A stretch of DNA of 64,000 nt from Paenibacillus aceris (GTDB taxonomy: Bacteria > Bacillota > Bacilli > Paenibacillales > NBRC-103111): NCBI RefSeq assembly GCF_017874035.1, contig NZ_JAGGKV010000004.1, positions 248,001-312,000 on the forward strand, read 5' to 3'. A program made the translations under genes and the position numbers. Shown piece after piece: positions 1 through 17,000 of this stretch (its first letter is position 1; every line of letters starts with the position of its first letter). A model generated the notes under the pieces. That model made no database searches, was not told the DNA's origin, and worked only from the letters and a program-made list of their open reading frames with translations.

Positions 1-1483
1 CATTAAATTTCTCATCGAAGCCGCCGCCCTTTGTATTGTTAAGGGAATACTCCGCTTCCAAATACACCGGATAACCGAGCCCGTGCGCATGTTCGATGAA
101 TGCCTTCATGCCCGAGTCGCCGCCAATACGGGAATCGACAGGGAATGTTTGACCGAAGGAGCTGTAACCGCCTTTCTGCCAGCCCGTGAAGGTAAGCGAC
201 ATATTTTTGATCCCTTTGTCATGCAGGGAATTGACGATTTGCATGCCTTCGCTCGTCGTGGTCAAGTTGAGATACCGGTCGCTGACCACGCCTTTTTCCC
301 GGTCGGCTCCGACGATATTCGTATACAAAGGAATATTCGGATCTTTGACAGTAACGGGTTTGGCCCCTTTTTCCTTCATTAAATATTGGCGGTACGCCTC
401 TGCCATTCCGACATAATCCGATTTCTTATCGTCCAGCATATAATAACGAACAGAACGATCGCTCCCAAAAACATGATCCCGATCGTAGTCGACATACCCC
501 CATGAATCAGGCACGTTCGTATTTCTCGTTGTAAATTGCAAGAAGCTTGAACGATAATTCATTTGCGCTCCGATCCAGTTGTAGTTGCTTAAGACTCCTG
601 CGGGAGCTGCAACAATGTCGGCAAACTCATCACCATCGTGTACGACAGCCAGAAAGCTCTTCGTTCCTGATTTCATACCGAAGACCGGCATCATAATTTT
701 ATTTCGATTGTTGTTCATCCCTGGAAATGCGATATCTTGCCCGTATGTTAATTCGTCATACATTTTGTTGACGTTCAGATCATTGCTTTTAAATCTCACC
801 AGGGCTCCGGCACCATCCGGTATAAATAGATATCCGTCCTGTCCGTCTGTATATTCGGCTCCTAAGAAAGGAAACAGCCTGACCCATACAAGACCCATCT
901 TGGTTTCTTTTACGCCTTCTTTTAAGATTTTCGTCTCTACGTAGTCCTGATCGACAGTTACCTGAACCGGAATCGTAAAGCCAGTAGCCGGCAATTCATA
1001 GGTAAGTTTAAAACCGCCGGGAATCGTTTGAACATCTTTTACCCGACCGCCTTCTGCTGCCAGGTTCGTTTCCTTTGCCTGCAAAATATTTTTAGAGAAA
1101 TCCACATATTGAACCATGAGTGGAGAAGCCAAATGCTTTTTCCAGGTTTCGGAAATTTTCTCTTTTGGCCAATATTGCGGGTCTGGATAAGAACGGTATA
1201 CATTCCCGTTTCTTTTGTCTTCAACAATAAAATGCCCGGTCTTTTCATCCATTTTCAGTTTCAGTGTCCCAGAATCCGCAACTTCTTTAAAATCTGAATC
1301 CACTGGCAGCTTAGCTGGGACACTCGCAGCTTCGGATGCCGTATTTTGCTGCACAGCCTGCGTAACACGATGGTCCTCGCCTTTAAATTCAATCTTGACA
1401 CGGGTCAGGAAGATGGCAACGGCCGCCAAGATCAGGATGGTAACAATGATGGCTGTTTTATTTGTTTTGATCATCCGGATCAT
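1..1483 (-). CDS. DUF5696-family protein, C-terminus beyond the window
   Basis: About 494 codons from the N-terminus are visible and the frame stays open to base 1, so the gene is cut by the window edge. I match it to the DUF5696 family of Paenibacillaceae, whose function is not established. Residues 10-26 (TAIIVTILILAAVAIFL) are a single hydrophobic segment after a basic start, so the protein is probably anchored with its bulk outside the cell. Aromatic-rich stretches such as YWPKEKI and GWQKGGYSSFG are visible. The ATG start has AGGAGG ten bases upstream. It overlaps the TGA of the preceding YIP1-domain gene as ATGA, which implies coupled translation. Its place at the end of a glycosidase operon suggests an envelope role linked to glycan handling, but that is only context. 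Confidence 0.75.
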   Translation of the reverse strand, partial: MIRMIKTNKTAIIVTILILAAVAIFLTRVKIEFKGEDHRVTQAVQQNTASEAASVPAKLPVDSDFKEVADSGTLKLKMDEKTGHFIVEDKRNGNVYRSYPDPQYWPKEKISETWKKHLASPLMVQYVDFSKNILQAKETNLAAEGGRVKDVQTIPGGFKLTYELPATGFTIPVQVTVDQDYVETKILKEGVKETKMGLVWVRLFPFLGAEYTDGQDGYLFIPDGAGALVRFKSNDLNVNKMYDELTYGQDIAFPGMNNNRNKIMMPVFGMKSGTKSFLAVVHDGDEFADIVAAPAGVLSNYNWIGAQMNYRSSFLQFTTRNTNVPDSWGYVDYDRDHVFGSDRSVRYYMLDDKKSDYVGMAEAYRQYLMKEKGAKPVTVKDPNIPLYTNIVGADREKGVVSDRYLNLTTTSEGMQIVNSLHDKGIKNMSLTFTGWQKGGYSSFGQTFPVDSRIGGDSGMKAFIEHAHGLGYPVYLEAEYSLNNTKGGGFDEKFN

Positions 1484-3594
1484 CTTAAAGTCACCTCCTG
1501 GTACATCTGATAAAGTAACGATCCAAGATCGCTGGTAAGTCCCATGATAATGAAAATCAGCACACCGATGACAAGCATCGTACAGAGTGTGAGGAAAACA
1601 TTCATAATCGTTTCGCCAAACGTGTAATTATGGACATTCTGGATTTTCCAGAAGATGAGCAGCCCGATCCAGACCGTCATCGCGTTCCCCACGAAATGGT
1701 AGATGGATGACTCGGACATCGTCAACACATTAGACACGAAGGCAAGGGGAATACCAATAGCTATGTAAGGTAAGAGAGCATAGGCACTGCCGATAAAGAT
1801 GTGTTTGAACCGCCCTTCTCCCCGGTAAATCGAACTAACGAGGTAGTTGGCGATAATCCAAGCGATCCAGACGATGAAAAATTGCGTGAACGTCGAATAA
1901 ATGTCCACAAATGTTTTCGGATTAAAAGCAAAGCTGGTCGCAAATTGGCTGATGATTAGGGACGCATACACGCCAAGCAGCACGACGGTTGCGCTCAGGT
2001 AACTGCCTTTGTTCTCATAGTGGATAGCAGAAAACCCGTCAATCGGATGTTTTAAGATATGCAGTGCAAGTCTTATGTTCGAGATAAAGCGGTTTTGACT
2101 CTTCGGCCGATTGCGCCATCTAGTCCGGAATTCCCGCTTTGCTGTCAATTTATCTGCCGCGATGTAGAAAATGGCGCCGAACAGCAGCACGCTGGCAATC
2201 CAAGAGAAATTCTGCTGCAACCACAGCATCCTGATTTGCCAGAAGGAATCGGAGTATCCTTGCTGGTTTCCTGCTTCTTTGAACAAATCTTTCGCTGCTT
2301 CATACTGTTCTTTTTTAAAGGCCGACTTGGCGAGCCCGAGATAAGCCGGGGCGAACTGACCGTTTAAACGCAGCACGTCCTTCCATGGTTGTTCGCTATC
2401 TTCGTAACGGCCAGCTAAGGTAAGCTGGTTGGCTTGATCGACCTTTTGCCCGAACTCCGATAAACGGAATACTTGCACAATATTTTCCTGATCGTCCAGC
2501 ACAAACAGTTCGTTCCTGGCATTTACATCGAGTGCTACAGGGCTTTTTAACAGACCGACTTGGGAAGAACCGACCGCCGATGCGCCGCCCCAGAAGTACA
2601 ATAAATTGCCTGATGCGTCATAATGACTGATATATTTGTTTTGTTGATCCACAACGATCATATTGCCGCTTTGATCTACGGCGACATCGGTCAATTGAGG
2701 ACCTGTTACGACCCCTTCCGCAGGAACGTCCCATGGGGCCGTTTCTCCGAATGCTTTCGAGGAGCTGCGCAGTAAATTATCGCCTTTTACATTTAACTTT
2801 TTCAATTGATTCGTCGTAGCTGTTCCGCCCGTCACCGTAAATATATAGCCGTTTTTGTCCGTTGCTACGCTATTGATCGGTTCGGGCCTTTTTGCGACCT
2901 CATTGGCGTACATTTTTTTGGTGTAAAGCATTCTTTTTAATGCATCTAAAGGAGAGATCGCCGTACCATTTGCACCGAAGAAGCCCTGAAACTTGCCTTT
3001 CGGATCAATCATGACAAGCCCCTCATAACTGCCATGCACCGCAACATACATAAATTCGCGTTCATCGACCATGACTTTGGCCGGATCGAAAACAAACGTT
3101 TCCGGGATGTATCTGGATTCCGGCCGTTTGTACTCCTGTACCATCTTGCCGCTGGGGTCCAGCTTCAGCACTCTTTTATTCCCTGTATCAGCAACGTATA
3201 TGCTGCCATCATTAGTCACGAATACGCCTTCAGGTTTATTAAAAGGGTTATCCGGCAGTGTAATGTATCGCAATAGTTTCCCGGTTTCCGTCATATGCAC
3301 GATTCGATTGTTGCCCGTATCCGCGATATAAACTTCACCTTTCGCATCGACAAAAATGTCTTTCGGATTCTTCATCGGTGAACTAATCAGAACCTTGCTG
3401 TTGCTAGGATCTGACGCCGTCAGGTTTTGCCCGATGACACCAAGCGGAAAGTACGCCGGCTGAAGCCAAATCAGATTACCCCGGCTATCTTTGGTATACG
3501 TTGAATATTTCACCGAGGCATATGCGGATGAAGGCAATAATGCAGCGCATAAGAGGATGAAGGTAATAAATAGCCCCCACTTATGGATTTTCAT
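1480..3594 (-). CDS. NHL-repeat/YIP1-domain membrane protein with signal peptide
   Basis: A 704-aa protein in three parts. Residues 1-26 (ending PSSAYA) are a signal peptide. Residues about 40-390 are NHL-type beta-propeller repeats, with recurring IYVADTGNKRV and VYIADTGNNRIV motifs. After a short TPR-like helical stretch (AYLGLAKSAFKKEQYEAAKDLFKEAG) comes a TM segment and a C-terminal YIP1 domain with about five TM helices. The ATG at 3594 follows GGAGG; the open frame runs further upstream, but that part overlaps the GH106-like gene and lacks the signal peptide, so I rejected it. The propeller should face outside. The function is unknown; the NHL domain could bind glycan or a partner protein. 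It is coupled to the DUF5696 gene by an ATGA overlap. Confidence 0.82.
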   Translation of the reverse strand: MKIHKWGLFITFILLCAALLPSSAYASVKYSTYTKDSRGNLIWLQPAYFPLGVIGQNLTASDPSNSKVLISSPMKNPKDIFVDAKGEVYIADTGNNRIVHMTETGKLLRYITLPDNPFNKPEGVFVTNDGSIYVADTGNKRVLKLDPSGKMVQEYKRPESRYIPETFVFDPAKVMVDEREFMYVAVHGSYEGLVMIDPKGKFQGFFGANGTAISPLDALKRMLYTKKMYANEVAKRPEPINSVATDKNGYIFTVTGGTATTNQLKKLNVKGDNLLRSSSKAFGETAPWDVPAEGVVTGPQLTDVAVDQSGNMIVVDQQNKYISHYDASGNLLYFWGGASAVGSSQVGLLKSPVALDVNARNELFVLDDQENIVQVFRLSEFGQKVDQANQLTLAGRYEDSEQPWKDVLRLNGQFAPAYLGLAKSAFKKEQYEAAKDLFKEAGNQQGYSDSFWQIRMLWLQQNFSWIASVLLFGAIFYIAADKLTAKREFRTRWRNRPKSQNRFISNIRLALHILKHPIDGFSAIHYENKGSYLSATVVLLGVYASLIISQFATSFAFNPKTFVDIYSTFTQFFIVWIAWIIANYLVSSIYRGEGRFKHIFIGSAYALLPYIAIGIPLAFVSNVLTMSESSIYHFVGNAMTVWIGLLIFWKIQNVHNYTFGETIMNVFLTLCTMLVIGVLIFIIMGLTSDLGSLLYQMYQEVTLR

Positions 3595-3610
3595 GCTCAA
3601 ACCTCCGTTT

Positions 3611-6600
3611 TCATCTCTCTGTGTATAATGTAATTTGCCCAAACAAGCCATAAGGGCGCAGCTGATAGTCCGGGGTAAAATGATGCCCTTCTTTGCGGAA
3701 GGACGCCCAACTGGTTGTCGCCGTCTCGCCGGCCGCTTGATGAAATGGCCCCAGCATGTTGCGAGGGCTTCCCATGACTTCAATATCAATCCGATTCGTG
3801 CCTTCATGCAGCCGCTCCGTTAGATCCAGGCGGTTCGCAGCCCGCCATGGCACATGCCCTGCAGTCTGGCCGTTAACCCTCACCTCAGCGGTGACTGCCG
3901 AGTAATCGCCAAGCTCCAAGACGAACCGGCTACCCGCCTTATTTCCCACCTGGACGTCAAAGTGGTAAATCATGCTGCCGCAGTAGTTCGGATATCCTTG
4001 CTCACACCAATCTCCGAACATCAAATTCTCCGGTTCGACCGTTATGCTTCTAACAGAATCGACGCCAAATTGGCCGATCAGATATATATCTTCCACTTCC
4101 ATGCGATTGAGGTAGTTGCACGATAAAGTCAACTCGTTCCTTCCAGCTTTTAAGCCGGATAAAAGCACTCGGTCAAACGACCTGTCCAGAAACCAACCGT
4201 CCGGCCGATTCGCAACCGGTTCGCCGTTTAGCCTGATCGCATAATATTCCGCGGACTCCACGACCAGATACACAGCTTCTTGCGGCACGGACGAAACTTG
4301 AAAGGTAAATTTGAAATCGACCGGCTTTCCGTCCTCCGGATGGGGCTCGTGAGTCCATTTATACCTTTGCTCAATACCATTCCCGTATATCTGTCTCATA
4401 CCCCTAGCTTCACGAACGGCTCTTTGAGCCTGCCAAACTTCCATCTCTTCCGACCATCCGCCATCCTCGATACGGTAAGTGCAGATGTCCAGTGTCAGCA
4501 CGTTGGGCATCGACCTGGTGAACTTGCATATTGGACCGAGCTCCTGTACCGACGCCTTCTCATTCGCCACATGACCCGATTCTGTTTTAGCTATACGTCC
4601 TTTTTTATGCCAAATGTACAGCTTGGAATCCGCAGGCCCGAATACATCTTCAAAACTGATGTATCCGTATTCGAAGCTAGTCGCTACCGCCTTCACCTCG
4701 CCTGTCAGCGCCTGCCATTCTTCCATATGGCCGGAGCCGCCGTCCGAGGCGATGGCAAGGCTTACGCGATGACTGCGTTCGCGGTCGTTATTGACGGTGA
4801 AGAGAGCCATGCTATCCCCTAAATCCCTTAACATATATAGGAAATCGGAGCATTCCTCTTCCTCTGCCCCCTTAATGCTGACCCGGCGGGGCAGCATGTT
4901 CTCCAAAGCAGCAACCGCCCCTGCGGCGTCTTGGACAACGATCATATGCTTATGATCATAGAGCTCCGACAGGAGGCTCGTTGCCTTGCCCTCAAGCATC
5001 GACGGGCGAGGTCCGACAGCTACCGCTCTGCCCCCAGCGTTCAGAAATTGCCTCAGCAGTCGGAATGTGCTGCTGAGCATCGTCCGAATTTCCGGAATGA
5101 CGACAACCCGGTATTCCGCCATATTCACCGCAAGCTGAGCTCCTCGAATGACGCCGCTCTCCGCCATGATGGTTTCATCGCCTAGATCAAAATCGTAGTG
5201 CGCTCTGAGCAGTTCGCCAAGAAAAGCGTTAAATTCATGGCCGTAACGGTTCGCCGCGGAGACATCCGGATCTTTGCCGCGAGCGGGAAATCCATAAGGT
5301 GCTGTGCCTACCATACTCCAAGCCGTGGAAGCTGGATGGAGCACCAGAACGTCGCGAACCGGGCGGCCTTCCGTCAATACCGACGACAGTCTGGCAAAAT
5401 AATTTTCCATGACGGCATTGTATTTCCACCAGCTTGTGTTGTAATTGAAGACCGGCGGGTAATCCCGCTTGCGGCAACCCTTAATGGAGTAAAGCGCCAA
5501 GTGTTGAGACCGCAGATTGACGCCCAGCACGTATTGGAAATCTCCGATCCATCTCTGCCCTTCAAATGTGAAGCCCCAGCCCGTGCAGCCGTAGGTTTCG
5601 GTAAGCACGAACTTTCGCCCGTATTGGTTTGCAACGCTGGTACACTGCTTGACGGTTATATACTCATTCGTCTGTTCGTTCAACATATCGATGCCCGGAA
5701 CGTGCTGATAGCGGTAATTGGGCATTACCGCCCCGCAGACCCGGGTGGCTGTGCCCAAATTATTTTCCCAGAGGAAATGGCCCGTAAAAGCCAGCTCATG
5801 GTTTCCGCACCACTCGCCGATTTGCTTGGAATAAGATTCGCTGAATCGTTCCGAAATCGTGCGCCAATAATCATGACGCGCCTCTGCGGAGCGCTCCCCA
5901 TTGAAATATAAATACGGGAGGAGGTCCAGCAAATCATATCCGCGTTTCTCTTGAAAATAGGCGGGAAGCGACCAGCTCCATGGAATCCAGCCGCGGCCCT
6001 CCGTAAACTTGCAATGGCGGTCATGGATACTCGGCTCATCGGTAAAAACGCCGCGAACAGTTTTGCCGAAATGCCTGCCCACTTCCCGCTTGTAAGCTTC
6101 GTAGGTGATGTCAATGAATGCTTTCACCGATTCAGGATTCAATTGATCCGGCGGCGCTTCATTGTTGAACCAGGCACTCCGTTCCGATATTTCGACGCGA
6201 AAGACGAGCAGCACTTCATCCTCATTTCCTGCTGCTATGTCGGCGCCGTCTTTGAGTCTCTCACAGCGAACCAAGTTTCTCTCGTGGGTAACAGCTCTGA
6301 ACAAAGCAACGGCGTCATCTATGGAATCAACCGTTCCATCACGGAGCACCTCCAGCGTGAGCCCCTTGGCGCGGAAAGCGTCACCGCCTTGCGCTTGCAC
6401 TAAGCCTCCGGCAAAGCCTGAAGGCCAGCGATCTTCATCATACAGCCAGGCCTGCATGCCGAGTGCCTCGGCCGTTTCCACCGTTCCGCGAACCAACCTC
6501 ATCCATTCTTCGCCCATGTAGACGGTTTCCAGTCCATCCCGCGAATGAATGAAAAAACCGCCCATCCCTTGTTCCTGCATTTGTTTAACTTGCCGATTCA

Positions 6601-6689
6601 GCTCTTCCTCTTCCAATTCATCATTCCAAGCCCAGAATGGCAGGGACCGATATTCGGCAGGCGGATCTTCAAAATGATGGCGCAACCGC

Positions 6690-6703
<14 letters not shown>
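3611..6703 (-). CDS. GH106-like glycosyl hydrolase (probable alpha-L-rhamnosidase)
   Basis: A 1030-aa cytoplasmic protein with no signal peptide. The N-terminus has the signature I associate with GH106-like proteins: a short lead, then RSLPFWAWNDELEEEELNRQ and MGGFFIHSRDGL, followed by WLYDEDRWPSGFAGG. A TIM-barrel catalytic region occupies roughly residues 15-500. A glutamine amidotransferase-like alpha/beta segment and beta-sandwich domains follow; a galactose-binding-like sandwich (AEVRVNGQTAGHVPW, ELGDYSAVTAEV) lies near residues 900-1000. GH106 members release alpha-L-rhamnose, but many proteins annotated this way are untested, so the substrate is inferred. The start is GTG, chosen because AGGAGG lies just upstream; it overlaps the end of the GH42 gene by 14 bases. 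Confidence 0.8.
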
Positions 6704-11926
<5,223 letters not shown>

Positions 11927-11939
11927 CTATCTCTCACCT

Positions 11940-14015
11940 TCATGCCAATGTATCCCGGAAACGTAAAGCGTTATTCAGAACTAACGCGATCACCCATGAA
12001 GGGTTCCATTTATTGCTGTGTCCCCTGTGATTCCAATACGTTTGGAAAAAGCCTTCGCCTTGCTCCCCTGCAACGGTAAATCCCCACTCCCCGGGTTTGG
12101 TGCTAATGCCCTGCCCCATCGCATCTAGCGACATTCGTCCCCAGCGTTCATACTGCGTCTTACCGGTTAATCGGCCAAACTGCCAAAACTCATAGGTCGG
12201 AAAAAACACATCCAAGTGATGATTTTGCACACTCACTCCAGGCCATCCAACAGCGCTGAAATCCGTGTTTTGGAACGCTGAGCCCTGATTGTACGCCGGG
12301 TTCCACATATAAACGAATGTTAGAAGCCAGTCCGCAGAAATTTCGGCCCATTCTTGATACCGTTCATCCCTGGTCAAAAGATACAGCTCGTAAGCAGCAA
12401 GGAAAAAGTACATGCCCGCTTCTTTATCCTCACACTTGGCATCGAGCGTGGAACGGGCAAATGGCCGTTCGAACGTCTCGGCATGCAACTCGTAATAACG
12501 CTGCATCATCGACTCTGCGAAATCCAAAACCTTTTTCTCCATGGTGATCCAGTACGTTTTCACCAGTGCAATCAAGCACGGGAGCCCTGCTGCGGTGATC
12601 ATCTCATCTGCCGGTTTGCCGTCCATCAGCCATGCAGAGGGAAAGATGCCCGAAGGTAAGGCTCCTTTCAGGAAGAAATCGGCAGACTCGCGCAGAGCTT
12701 CGATCCAGGTTGCTGAAACCTCCCGGCCGCTTTCCCGAAACAACAGCGCGATCTCCGCCAAATCAGCCATCGTTTCACCGTAAGCCCGGCTGGAAGTGAC
12801 AGATTGCTTATTCCAGTGGAAATCGTCCCATGCTCCATCTTCGAGGCGATACGAACTATGCCTTATACCCGGTACTTCGGTGCGGCTCTCGGATAAATAG
12901 AAATCGACAGCTCGAAGGCATTTGGCTATTCGCTCTTCCTGTCCCTCCTCGAAGCCCAGCTTAGCATCGCACCAGGCCAGCTTTAAGCATTGCCCCGTCC
13001 AACCGTACATATAGTGCAGCGGGTGCTTGGAAACGTTGCCGAATACATTGGAATCGGTAAACTTCACATAACCGGCGGCGCCATGCTCGCCGATTCTCCA
13101 GCGGTCGTCCATCGCGTTGGTCTTTAGTACGATCAGTTCTTCCAAGGAGAATGGCTTCTTTCCCTCAGGCTTATACAGCAGCATCCCTTTGCGAACGATT
13201 TCGCGGTAGGCATGGCCCGTTCGAAGAGCGTGCCCCCAATCCAGCGCATACTCCTTGGTTAAGCTGTATCCTTGTTCCCAATCCATATATCCGCCTTGAT
13301 AGGATTCCGTTCTATTTTTGGCTATATAATAGATGTCCTTCTCGCCATTGAACATCAGAACGCCGCTAAGCGCGACGGCAATCGTTCGGCTTTCGTCCTG
13401 TATCGCTCCGAGCGAGCCGTAATGTACACGCCCATCATCCGTTTCCACATAACCCGGGATTGAAAAAAGCGAGAAATATCGCGTGCCGTACTCCTCCCAC
13501 TCCACATTCACACAAGGAATTGGCAGCCGGTGCTCTTCACAAATGAATCCTTTGCCAGGACCTACGCCAAGCCGTGGAACAATTCGGTTCGGATCGGAGG
13601 AAGGATTGTTATTGTAAATCATGTGCGGAATCGTTACCTTTTCCTGATTCCGCTTCGGAAGCAGGAAGAGGAGGCCAACAACTGCTTCATTCAACAAGTT
13701 TCCGCTCCGATTTTCCCAACTTACCTGTACATGCAACAGATCATTTTCATCAAACGCCAGACTCAGCGTGACAAACAGTTCTTCTAATGTACCGCTGATC
13801 CGAATCAAACCGGACTCGCCATCCATTCGCACATCTTTGAGGCCGGGAGTGTTCGTATGCCATGGTCTTCCGGTGGAATAACATAGCATCTCATTCAACT
13901 GCCCCGTGAAAAAGGGGGTGAGCTCCCCCTCCGTTCTTAGAACGAGCTGAATGCCATCTTGCGTGTCTGCTACTTCAGCTCGTCGCTTCTGATCGCGGCT
14001 AACAATGGCGTGCAC
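11940..14015 (-). CDS. Unassigned (alpha/alpha)-barrel-like protein, possible new glycosidase
   Basis: A 691-aa cytoplasmic protein. I do not recognise a named family. The N-terminal 250 residues look like a beta-sandwich (alternating strands, for example TLEELFVTLSLAFDENDLLHVQVSWEN). The rest is rich in paired helices with motifs typical of six-hairpin glycosidases: WNKQSVTSSRAYGETMADLAEIALLF, EMITAAGLPCLIALV, DKEAGMYFFLAAYELYLLT, and WGFTVAGEQGEGFFQTYW. Several acidic and aromatic residues could line an active site, but I cannot name catalytic ones. The start is GTG with AGGGGAG about ten bases upstream; it overlaps the end of the GH2 gene by 46 bases. Placement between two GH2 genes supports a glycan-degrading role, which is inference. 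Confidence 0.7.
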   Translation of the reverse strand: MHAIVSRDQKRRAEVADTQDGIQLVLRTEGELTPFFTGQLNEMLCYSTGRPWHTNTPGLKDVRMDGESGLIRISGTLEELFVTLSLAFDENDLLHVQVSWENRSGNLLNEAVVGLLFLLPKRNQEKVTIPHMIYNNNPSSDPNRIVPRLGVGPGKGFICEEHRLPIPCVNVEWEEYGTRYFSLFSIPGYVETDDGRVHYGSLGAIQDESRTIAVALSGVLMFNGEKDIYYIAKNRTESYQGGYMDWEQGYSLTKEYALDWGHALRTGHAYREIVRKGMLLYKPEGKKPFSLEELIVLKTNAMDDRWRIGEHGAAGYVKFTDSNVFGNVSKHPLHYMYGWTGQCLKLAWCDAKLGFEEGQEERIAKCLRAVDFYLSESRTEVPGIRHSSYRLEDGAWDDFHWNKQSVTSSRAYGETMADLAEIALLFRESGREVSATWIEALRESADFFLKGALPSGIFPSAWLMDGKPADEMITAAGLPCLIALVKTYWITMEKKVLDFAESMMQRYYELHAETFERPFARSTLDAKCEDKEAGMYFFLAAYELYLLTRDERYQEWAEISADWLLTFVYMWNPAYNQGSAFQNTDFSAVGWPGVSVQNHHLDVFFPTYEFWQFGRLTGKTQYERWGRMSLDAMGQGISTKPGEWGFTVAGEQGEGFFQTYWNHRGHSNKWNPSWVIALVLNNALRFRDTLA

Positions 14016-17000
14016 TGGAGGCTCTCCCCTTTCTTACTCAATAAGGCTGTCAAAAAGCGGTCCAACGTTGGATTGAATCCTACTCTGCCGGCTAGCGGCA
14101 TGCAGACGAAGAACATTTGACCTTTCCCCAACCGTTTCATTCCTACCACGGGAAGCTTCCGCTTTCCATTCGTTTCATTCTGCGCGTGATAGGCGAACAC
14201 GATGGGTTCAATTCCCTCTCCTTGCAAATGACAATTGGTAAGGCCGTCAATCCGGTCCGTCGTCAAATTGTACAGATAAGCAAAGTCGTCCGGCTGTATG
14301 CCTTGCATGTTGAGATCCCCAACTTGCATAGAAAGCGTATACACTTCTCGCAACTTCACTGTTTGAATCTGTGTATCATCCAGATCCCACACACCGTTAT
14401 CCGAGTGCTTCAGCAGACAAACAGCCGTTGCGCCATTGCGGACATTAGCTAGAACAGAGGACCGGTGACGTTCAAATGCTGCCGGAGAAGATACAACAAG
14501 CGTACTGTCCGCCTGCGCTTCGTCGACATAACGCTCGCCGGCAACATTCAGCAGCGAGCACTGCAGTTCAGATGCTGAATCGAGAAATCTGATCTTTTGA
14601 GGCTTCTGATGGCTTGATCTTGCAAATGCCTCCAATTCGAACCGTTCAACGTTCAACGTGTTTCCGTTTTCATCAATCAGACTCGCATCTACATACAATT
14701 TCTTCCTATCTTGTACCACAGGCACTGAAAAGCGAATGGAACCCGCATACAGGGAAGAAGCTACCGGTAGTTGGCTGGATATCTCATAATGACCGTACTC
14801 CTTAGCATCGTCCCGCAGTGTTGCAACGATTCGGCAAAGGCCGTATTCTTTGGCTGTATCGTTCAAAAGCCAAGCTTCAACTTCCAACGTTTCACTTTCG
14901 TACGCCTTCCACCGGTCGCATCGCAAATTCACGCGAACAGGCTCCAAGCATTCCTTGTACGTAAAGTACGCTGGTTTCGGGATGCGATCGACACCGACAA
15001 GCGCTTTCATCCAACCGGCCGGCCATGCATCTATCAGCAGATGGATGGCGGTAGATACGACCCTGTCCGCCCTTCTGCGCCATGCATCCGTCATCAGCTT
15101 CGTCGCCAGGCTTTGGTGCTTCTGACTGGCCTCAATCCATTCGCGCATCGTATGCTGTTCGGCAAACCAATCCCCGTGAAGATTGTAGGTTTGGGAGCCA
15201 TGGATAACATTCGGCAGCCAACGATCTTGTTCAGATGCGGGAAGCCATTCCTTCGGATAGCGGTTTATCATCAATTCGGCATGATCCAACCCTTCCGTGC
15301 CGTACTCTCCGCATCCCGCCTTCCACCCTTCCCTGATTGTCGGAAGATAGCCTTTGTACATTTTTCCAACAGGAATACCGTTGTTCGTATACCACAGGTT
15401 ATAGCAGTGAAAATCGGGCAGCCCTTCACGTGTAGGCGGATTATAGTCCCCTTCCGCGTTTTTCACGACACGGTCAGGATTCTCAACGAATATCGCCTGT
15501 CTGGATGCAACAAAAAATGCTTCCAACTCGTTCCGGTGTAAAAAGCGGTGCCCCTTGCGTCTTTTTTCCGTTCGCGAAGGCTCATTAATGAGCGATACCA
15601 TAACGGAGGACGGATGGCTGCGGATCAACCTTTCCATTTCCGCCGCCTGCTTCACGCCTTCAACAAATTGATTGCGGCGGATAAATCCGAACGTCGGCAA
15701 ATCGCATTGATGCATCATGCCGAGCATATCGAAATAATCATAAATTTCTTCCTGCACCGGGCGTTGTGTGATTCGATAAAAATTCAAATTCGCCATCTTT
15801 GCAATCAAAATGTCATCGATTAACTGTTCGAAATCGTTGTTCATGACACACTGCTGCAAGTGCCCCATTTCATTGGCGCCTCTAAGGATGATCGGACGAT
15901 TGTTCAAATATAGCGTGCCTTTCGGTGATTGCTGCTCATCCATATGAAACTTTCTCATTCCGAATATGCGATCCTGGCTATCCTTACAATTGCTGCCGTT
16001 CTTTACTTCAATACGCGCCATATAAAGCAGCGGAGAATCCGGTTCCCAGAGTTGGAATGATGGAAAATCTACCTTGTACCGGAAATAATTGATGCCTGGC
16101 CCGGCGTACGCCACTGTAAACGAGATAGGGCCAACTCCTTGGCCTTCGAAATTTTGAGGAATAATTTCTAGGTTCAACTCAAAATTTTCCATGATTTGCT
16201 TCGTCGTGTTCACGGCATCAATCCATACTTCTACAGAGCTTCCTTCAATGTCCGGCCTTACGAACACATCCTGGATAAACAGCTCTGAGCGCTGTTCCAA
16301 ATACACTTTATTGTAAATGCCCGCTCCCGGCGGACAGTGATTCCAACCATCGTAAGGATCATCCCATCCCGGACCAGTCGCTGCGTATATTTTGTCACCA
16401 TCCAATTTCGTACCGCCGACTCCCATCATCGGAAAATCGGTGTGCACCTCAACGACCAGTGTATTTTTTTCCTGTAAAAAGTCCGTCACATCAAACTCAA
16501 ATGGTGCAAAAAAACCTTCATGGCTGCCGATACACTTGTGATTTAGATAAACCGTTGTTTTATAATCAACACCCTTGAACACGATGTAAACTCGTTTACC
16601 CTCAGGAATGCTAGCATATTCAAACTCGCTGCGATAAAATCCCGTCCATTTGCCATTTTCCCCTGTCGGTCCACGGAAATCAGGAACCGTCACGGCTTCC
16701 CAATCCCCCACCCCGTCCAGTACTCGGGTAAAATCGGCGTCGGCCGGCGTTTGATAGCGGAACTGAAATTGGCTGCATACTTGACGATCTCGATGAAAGG
16801 AAGCAGCCGGCGCCAAGCTTCGCATATAGGGCCGATATTTTTCACGAAGCTGTTTCAATTCTTCTTGGAAGCGAGCCAGCTGTTCATCGAACGTTAGCTG
16901 ATAAACACGATCAGCTTTATCCGTCCCAGGTGCGAAATATTTTTTCTCATATGATATAGGCGGAATGTCCCGCAGTTCGTCTTTATTTCCGGGATGTTCA

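Noticed and set aside
3595..3807. Longer N-terminus for the NHL/YIP1 protein
   Set aside because: The extra 71 codons overlap the GH106-like gene and would bury a clear signal peptide that has its own GGAGG.
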